Below are positions 57,791 through 64,000 of a stretch of 64,000 nt of DNA, piece after piece. Under the pieces are notes generated by a model, which had not been told where the DNA came from, did no database searches, and worked only from the letters and a program-made list of their open reading frames with translations. The DNA comes from Hemileia vastatrix (Eukaryota > Basidiomycota > Pucciniomycetes > Pucciniales > Zaghouaniaceae). How positions within the stretch are numbered: position 1 is the first letter of the stretch; every line of letters begins with the position of its first letter. A program made the translations under genes and the position numbers. The stretch is from the NCBI GenBank assembly GCA_030280995.1, contig JASXTE010000004.1, forward strand, positions 38,868,797-38,932,796. The letters run 5' to 3'.

Positions 57791-58619
57791 TTTTTTGATC
57801 ACATAATGAAAAGCTTCGGGGGTGACAAGGATACACTTCTGGGAGTGATACATACATGCTCTTATAACATTTTTTTTATTTAGTGATGTAAGATGTAGTT
57901 TGGGCAGACACAGAGTATAGATTCTTCAAATTTGAAAATTATTTTGTTTTGAGGGCAAGCATATGATAGTTATAATATTGGAAAAGCTAATGAATAACTT
58001 TTTTTTTATTCTGAAAATGGAATTTACATCAAATCTAAATGTACATCAGTTCCAAATTAACAACTAAGTAGAAATTTTATTGAGATTGCTGAAAACGAGT
58101 TGCTTCTTTACATCCATAGCTTCACCCAGTCGCAGAGTAATAGAATAACAAGAAACGACATAAACTTACTGAAATTCACGGTTAAGTATATAATAAGTCA
58201 TACTTTATCATTCTCTAGGTTTGCCTCAAAAAATATCATACTATGAGATTGGGATGAAGAAAAGCAAAATGGTAATAAAATAAAATAAAATAAAAATTTT
58301 ATGACAAAAATCTCGTTTTATCTAGTAGAGATATCATCAATATGAAGTCTTGTTTTGTTGATTATTCTTTTATGAGATAGTTTTTTTCATAAAGATATAT
58401 TATTTTTAAAATTTCGGATATTCATTTTAGTTTTGAAAAAAATTTCGAAAAGGATTTGCAATCAAATTTTTAGGAACATGGGAGGACATTTGAACAAGCA
58501 TAAATCCTCGAGAATCTTAAATTGCCGGAACATTGGATAATGTTAGTCTATAAACCGGTAAACTTTTTTAACTGACCAAAATTCTTACTTTGTGTACAAT
58601 CTTTTAAACCTTGATTTAT
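57791..58619. other. Intergenic, no supported feature
   Basis: No gene recognised. This stretch includes the 3' flank of the secreted-protein gene. Confidence 0.4.
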
Positions 58620-59039
58620 TTACCACCCACGTAAATATACATGTGTAGGAGCTTCAGGACTCTTGATTGGCGGAGGATGGGATTCCCTAGTACCTTCACC
58701 AGCCACATTGAAAGGCTCCGCCCTCTTATGGAGCAATACCAATTTTTCTTGACGCCGTGCAACTTGACCCTTTTTAGGAACCTTGACCATGTCCATAGAT
58801 CGCCTCTCTAACAACCTGGGCAAAGACGATAAATAACGTCTGTGAAACGTTATCATGGATTCAGGCCCATTTGCTTGGGCTGGAGAATTGCTAGATAATG
58901 GAATCGACCCTAGAGCACGTTTGTGAACCGTTGTCTGCGCATTATCCACCGTTTGTAAGTTTTGTTTATAGGGTAAGACAGAACTTAAGATGGTGAGGCA
59001 CATGAGCAACAAAGAAAATAATAATGTAGTCGAGGCCAT
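58620..59039 (-). CDS. Small secreted protein with several dibasic (Kex2-type) sites, 139 aa
   Basis: Single open frame beginning MASTTLLFSLLLMCLTILSS, a typical signal peptide, with a likely cut around residues 20-26. The mature part has no Cys. Dibasic sites occur at KR40-41, RR67-68, RR79-80, KK89-90, RR95-96 and KR105-106; three are preceded by His (HKR, HRR, HKR). The spacing would release peptides of about 10-26 residues if a Kex2-type protease cuts in the Golgi. The C-terminus is Pro-rich, ending YLRGW. No family is recognised. It could be a candidate effector or a processed signalling peptide. A T-run of about 23 bases lies just upstream (59048 onward). It is a single-exon prediction with no homology support, so a chance ORF cannot be excluded. 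Confidence 0.6.
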   Translation of the reverse strand: MASTTLLFSLLLMCLTILSSVLPYKQNLQTVDNAQTTVHKRALGSIPLSSNSPAQANGPESMITFHRRYLSSLPRLLERRSMDMVKVPKKGQVARRQEKLVLLHKRAEPFNVAGEGTRESHPPPIKSPEAPTHVYLRGW

Positions 59040-61012
59040 TATGATGATTTTTTTTTTTTTTTTTTTTTTGGATTGTCAATTTACAGATTAAATAATAAGA
59101 ACTGAGTTAGGTGTGTATATATGGCACTTTAATACTGCTTGACCAGTAAAACTATGGAAGAGAGCCCATCATTTTATGTGCTGACAAAAACAGGTGGACA
59201 TGGTTTAAGGTTAACTGGATTGAATGCAAAGCCTAGCGCATGTTTCAGGTTCATTCAACCCGCACAGAATATTTGCTTGAAATGTGCAGAGCGTTTCTAG
59301 TCGCTTGATTGAAATTCATTTTTCTCAATTTTATTATGTATGAACCAATTTATTAAAAAATTTTTAAAATTGATGCGAATCCTTGGTCGTAAAGAAAATC
59401 TGGTTATATACATTAACTTATTGCCTAATGAAGAATTTGTCCGGATACCAGTTCTATGTGGTTCATATGAAGTGGGGAAGGCTAGGAAGGAATGTCACAA
59501 GGACGAGCTGTAACTAATATTATTAGACAATAACTGGCAGACTTGGTTTGTTTTCTTCAATAGATTTTATCCTTTCGCAGTTTTAAATTAGTGTGTTCTG
59601 TCACAAGAAGCTGACTTACAACTTGAAACTTGCCCTGGATTTCACCGCCAACATTTTATGTGCCGCAGTTGACATTAAACTTCTTGGAAGCTTGGCCATC
59701 GTCAATCATGTAAACTTGCATCTTACACATTTGTTGTACACATGCACATACAGCTAATTCTGGAAAGCTTGCAGTTGTCTTGCCTCTAATCCCCCGCCAA
59801 CGACATAGATCAGCTGATCTAAACTCATGATTTTGGCGGGGGATGGGATGCAAGACAGCCGCAAGCTTTCTTCCAGGATTAGCTGTATACATCTGACCCG
59901 TTCACTAAAATCTTTGTGGAAAGTTTCATGGCACGTTACCAATTTTTATTGATCGGCACCTTTAGCCGTGTCCGATCAGGGGTTTTATTTTATTATTCTT
60001 TCAAACACTTCATTCTTTTATGTATGCACGTACAAAAGGTCACTTGGCTTAATTGTAATGGTGAGCCGCCTCATTCTATTACATACCAAGGAAATATAGG
60101 GCGCATTCAACTTAGTGTCGGTCCAAGTAAAATCTAGGAGCTATCTTTATGAGTGTGTAGCATGAGCAGGCGATGACTTTGCTATAGCTTACTAAGTGGG
60201 ATGTCCTTCCTCTGAAGCATGTTATAACGAAGCCTGTACCACATCGGTCAATCTCTCTTTTTCCCAGAAAAAGGACGTATCATAAAAATCGGTAATGTGA
60301 GCAGATGTAATGACATCCCGTCTGAGAAAGATCGGAAATAAGCATTGTACTACTTGCTACCTCATACAATTATGTCTAGTGTTGAATTTCAACTAGCCAA
60401 GGGACAGCCTTATTTTTTTATGTTCATCTAACAGAGAGAAGGATTGAAATTAACGTGAAAACTGATTAGATGGTGACTTAGTCCATCATTTTCCTGCCTT
60501 ATACCCGGCGTCCAATGTCACCCTGATGGTCTGGCGAGAGAAATTCAAAACATCACACCTCCCCTGTCGACTGCATATCGTCTGACGAAACCTTAAACTT
60601 CCCAATCTCTTTTTTTTTCTCTTATGGACTAGCCAAAGGCAATTCTCATAATTCTCAGATCATGTAGCTCATTGCGCTTGCATTATCATATTTCTTGTTT
60701 CCGATCCGCTATTTTTTCACTCTTTTTTTCTCCACCCCTACGCTTCAATATCAAATAATATAACCAGAAAAAATTAATCATAACTCCGATTATATGCACC
60801 CACATATTTAATTTGAATCATTTTTCTTTTATAATTTCATGTAATCTCATCCTAAGAGGGCAGAAGAAAGACTACAAAAAAAACTAGGTAGACCCGAATT
60901 CCAAGTAATAGACAGACAAGTGTAAAATTGAAAAGTTAGCAATAAGTTTTGAGCCTAATAGAGATGAGGAATAAAGGACAATACATCGAGGAGTCAGTTT
61001 GACTCTATCAAA
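59040..61012. other. Intergenic; contains one TA-flanked MITE
   Basis: Base composition is less AT-rich than in the transposon blocks. Short frames at 59656-59942 lie across the MITE and are not genes. No family recognised elsewhere. Confidence 0.4.
59751..59885. repeat. 135-bp TA-flanked MITE, copy 1
   Basis: Long inverted repeat: left CAGCTAATTCTGGAAAGCTT, right (inverted) CAGCTAATCCTGGAAGAAAG, with GCTTGC, TGTCTTGC and CCCCCGCCAA in both arms. TA on both sides. Nearly the whole element can fold into a hairpin. Confidence 0.85.
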
Positions 61013-61700
61013 TGTACAGTGCCCTGAAATATGTCATCGTCACCCTCTTTTTTTGCACTACTCTCACAAAACTGATTTGATTTTATTCAAATTTTGTTAC
61101 AGCTATTTGGGAAAAGCTTGCTGTGTTTTTGCCTTCTACTTCCCGCCAAAAACATGAGTTTAAACCGCTTTTTGGGGGGGGATGAGGGGCAAAAAAAGAG
61201 CAAGGTTTTCCCAATTAGCTGTACATGGTCAAGAGAGACCTTGAGATTCATAATATAAAATATATAAAAAATGTTCAGTAGTTTTTTCACATTTGAAAAA
61301 TTTGTCAGACCTCCAGTCTCTGGATGAAGAAGTAAGGATAAGAGAGATATAGGATTAGTACCAGTAAATAGCCAGAGAAAACCAGAAGGCAATCACGAAA
61401 AGAAAAAGAGGAAAATCACAAAAATTGATGAAGAAAAAAGGAAAAAAAAGTTTGAGTTAAATGGCAGGGGGTCTCCATAGGCAACTTCATTGTGCGGGTT
61501 TAGCAGAGTTTTGGTATATCTCGTAAGATAAAATTTGATGCCACAGATAGGTGAGTTGATTAGATAAACGTTCTATGTGTATTTTGATAGTTATTGAGGT
61601 GCTTCTTTTGCAGTCGGTGGTGTTATTTGGACGAAAATGGATGGTATCGAGACGATGGTGGTTGTAAGAAGGAAAAGTGAGCTAGCTGTATGCATATTGT
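61013..61700 (+). pseudogene. Duplicated unknown locus, less AT-rich copy with MITE inserted
   Basis: Counterpart of 46745-47307. It contains a GT-AG intron (61551-61613, 63 nt) followed by an exon encoding RWCYLDENGWYRDDGGCKKEK then TGA. The exon before reads SRKIKFDATD up to GTGAGT. The 122-bp MITE at 61100-61221 interrupts it. Upstream frames are not open over a useful length, so either several small exons exist or the gene is dead. Product unknown. Confidence 0.5.
61100..61221. repeat. 122-bp TA-flanked MITE, copy 2, with empty site in window
   Basis: CAGCTATTTGGGAAAAGCTT on the left pairs with the inverted right end CAGCTAATTGGGAAAACC. TA on both sides. The homologous locus at 47223-47224 has a single TA here, showing the precise insertion. 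Confidence 0.9.
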
Positions 61701-61904
61701 GGTTGTTTGTCGGCAATAAAAATTTTAAGTGGTGACGAGAATATGTTGCCGGGCGCTATACATATTATGGTAAAATAATTATGTGAGAACGAGGGATGGG
61801 GAGAAAGTATGAAAAGGAGAGAGATAAGTGGTTCCTAGTTCAACCAATACTGCTGATGTTTTTTTTTTCCTTCAGAATCACCCAACAAGGGGCACGAAGG
61901 AGAT

Positions 61905-62774
61905 TTAACAAATAAGTAAACTAAGTGCATTTATAAGGAGAAGTGCAAACGGGAGAACTGCCTTGAACCAAAACAGATAATAGTTGAGAGGGCAGTGGCC
62001 AGAGTGGCATTGCGTGGAAGCGGTGGTATGGGCTCGGGGGAGAGTGGTGAGTTGCTTAAACATCAACAGGGGATTGAATTTACATATGAGTTTTTTGAGG
62101 GTATTCTTGCTGGGGTAAGAGAGCAGTTGAGATCTTGCATGAGACTTGAGGAAGGAGTTAAGGGCAGCAATCGATGGAGGAGGGGAAAAAGTGAGAGTGG
62201 AGGAAGCAGTCAGGGGCAAACAATAGGAACCATTAGCCAAACTGTCAACCAGCTCGTTCCCTAGGATGCCAGAATGATCTTCACACCACTGGAGGACGAG
62301 CTGAATTGAGGGGTTGACTGTTTGAATAAGGGATATGGTTCACAGGGGGGAAAAAGTGTGCACTAGACGTCTAGTGCTTTTATTGGCTTCATGTGGCAAT
62401 TTTGTGCGTGATTCTGGCAGTGACTCTGTCTGAGTCTGGTGCATCCCCTTCATGAGACAAAGGGAGGGGTTGGGTTCAGCCAGAGTTACACCACAGTTTA
62501 GGCAAGAATTACGGACTGAGTTTGACTGGGAACCAAAAAAACTACTAGATGTCTGGTCCACTGGTTTTTCCCCCTGTGGTTGGGGTAATAAGAGTATAGA
62601 AGACAAAAATTGGAAGTGGAAGGTGGGGTAGCTGAGAGTGATTTGATTGCCGCTTGATTGTCCACAAACAAGGTAAGTGTGTTTGACGTATGGATGAAGT
62701 GGGTTGGTAAGAAAGAGATGGAGACCTAAAAGAATACCCGTCAACTCAGTTTCAAACACTGGCCCCACATGCAA
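61905..62774 (-). pseudogene. LINE-type RNase H domain, decayed
   Basis: The minus-strand frame has VFETELTGILLGLHLF. A second frame holds LFVDNQAAIKSL with the catalytic Asp, so one frameshift lies near 62670. A long insert-like Ser-rich segment follows, then IQLVLQWCEDHSGILGNELVDSLANGSY, the W-x-x-x-H-x-G-I-x-G-N-E-x-x-D motif of retroelement RNase H. An in-frame TGA lies near 62340. No reverse transcriptase was recognised upstream. Such RNase H domains occur at the C-terminus of fungal non-LTR retrotransposons. Confidence 0.7.
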
Positions 62775-62796
62775 TTTTACATTTAATATTCCATGT

Positions 62797-62897
62797 CACC
62801 CAAACGTTTCACATGTCGGTTGCGATTTCCTTCATTTGTCACCAAAGAGGATGAAAAATGACCAAAATTGCAACCGACAGATGAAACGTTGGGGTGG
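62797..62897. repeat. 101-bp imperfect hairpin
   Basis: CACCCAAACGTTTCACATGT and CGGTTGCGATTT pair with the right arm (inverted CACCCCAACGTTTCATCTGT, CGGTTGCAATTT). Possibly a tiny MITE; different from the CAGCTAA family. Confidence 0.75.
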
Positions 62898-64000
62898 CGT
62901 AGAGCATAAAACATCGTTGAATTTCTTCTGGTGTGAGTAAAGAAGGGGGTCTCCTAAACGGGCAAAAAAGGGAAGTGGAAGACTCTGGTGAAGCGCTGTT
63001 CCTGGTGTGCCGTCTTGTGATCTAAATCCACCAGCAAAAATGAAGTGTGGGTTGTTAAAGGCTAAAGAGGGGAGATTTTCACAGAGGGACAGCATAAATT
63101 TTTATCTTGCCTTCCAACGTGGAATTATCGAGGACAGGAAAAGTTTCTTCGAAAGAGAAAGCTGGAAGAAAATCATGTGTAAGAATAGAATGTGAAATAT
63201 AAATTATGATATTTTGGCGGTGCTAGGACAAGGTAGAAATAATATGCAGAATAATTTTGAATATTCATTTGTTTTGTTGCATCACTTTGGTGCATATCAG
63301 GCTGAATGCAAAAAGTAAATATGCAATATAAACTGGCATATTGCATGAATACCAGTCACAAGCAACAAATTTCTATTTCACTCATTCATTTTTACTTTTG
63401 GTATATAACGTGGGCATGAAATACAGCTAATCCTGGAAAGCTTGCGGTTGTCTCGCATCTCATTCCCCGCCAAAATTATGAGTTCAGTTCAGAGGAGTTA
63501 TGCTTTTGGAAGGAGATAATAGGCAAGACAACCTCTAGCTGTGCCAGGGTCTTTTACTAATATTGTTAGTATCACTTACTTTTATGCAGTGATTTTCATT
63601 AGATTGGCATATCAATTTGATGGCAAGTAATTCTATGGCTAATTTATATAGAAAAAAAAAAGCACTTATACACTTGACTGAAAGTAATACTTGTAAAGGA
63701 GTTATTGCAAGTATATTTTGGAATTCAATCAGTTATACCCACTATTACTCAAAAATAATACTTTACAATAAAGTCTAAGAGCATCCATGTACAGTGGCCG
63801 GACAGAAATTTTCACCCGGTGCATGCATAATCCAGGTTATCGGCCTTTTTTTTTTCTTCCTAACACCACCACCATCGCTATTCACGTTTAAAAATCATAC
63901 TAATTTTATGATTTACCTTTCACATTTTGGTAATTTGTCCTTTCTTTCTCTTTTCTTGCCAAACTGACTCATTAATCTCTTATCCAATATTTACCTTTTT
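62898..64000. other. Mostly noncoding; one MITE at 63424-63541
   Basis: A minus-strand open frame at 62832-63095 reads NPHFIFAGGFRSQDGTPG and could belong to the decayed retroelement just downstream, but I do not recognise it. Right of 63550 nothing is seen. Confidence 0.4.
63424..63541. repeat. 118-bp TA-flanked MITE, copy 3
   Basis: Left CAGCTAATCCTGGAAAGCTT, right end inverted CAGCTAGAGGTTGTCTTGCC. Left flank TA, right flank TG (decayed). Confidence 0.8.

Noticed and set aside
59656..59942. Two short minus-strand frames
   Set aside because: They run through the hairpin MITE 59751-59885 and have no independent support.
61087..61392. 101-aa minus-strand frame
   Set aside because: Crosses the MITE insertion and is not open in the duplicate locus at 46745-47307.

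Overview
This window looks like nuclear DNA of a basidiomycete rust fungus (Pucciniales). It is very AT-rich, has short GT-AG introns of about 55-165 nt, carries chromodomain Ty3/Gypsy elements, and encodes a Tet-like 2OG-Fe(II) dioxygenase of the type expanded in rusts. The large share of transposons would suit a giant-genome rust such as Austropuccinia, but that is inference; no marker gene fixes the species.

Layout. 1-1555: tandemly duplicated noncoding piece of a PIF/Harbinger relative. 1556-13332: nested LTR retroelements, mainly a decayed minus-strand Ty3/Gypsy chromovirus (3139-13332) whose RT is split by a solo LTR of another family (6831-8065, TSD GTAAA). 13436-20307: complete but decayed PIF/Harbinger element, called copy B. 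20308-21183: LTR fragment split by a 460-bp PIF deletion derivative. 22007-25119: a multi-exon host gene, probably the ribosome-biogenesis factor NOP8/NOL8. 26281-28750: small MITE-like repeats and a solo LTR (TSD CACTT). 29714-38453: complete Ty3/Gypsy chromovirus with both LTRs and TSD GTTAT, coding frames broken. 39440-51200: repeats, remnants, solo LTRs (one with TSD TATTT), a Ty1/copia remnant. 51773-57257: second PIF/Harbinger element, copy C. 57258-64000: a base composition nearer gene space, with a decayed unknown gene, a small secreted protein with dibasic sites, a tiny TA-flanked MITE family, a LINE-type RNase H remnant and a duplicated unknown locus.

The most striking system is the PIF/Harbinger family. 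Copies B and C share terminal inverted repeats, AAT target duplications and the same three-gene order: a DDE transposase, a Tet/JBP-like dioxygenase, and a convergent Myb/SANT plus coiled-coil gene. The dioxygenase and the Myb gene meet tail to tail across a tandem repeat of about 90 bp. The two copies are damaged differently. B keeps the whole transposase DDE domain and both dioxygenase exons but has stops and frameshifts. C has an intact 418-residue Myb/coiled-coil gene and a clean dioxygenase catalytic exon, but lost the second half of the transposase and the 5' dioxygenase exon. A DNA-modifying dioxygenase carried by a PIF/Harbinger element would link transposition to DNA base oxidation. 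That is inference from domain content and gene order.
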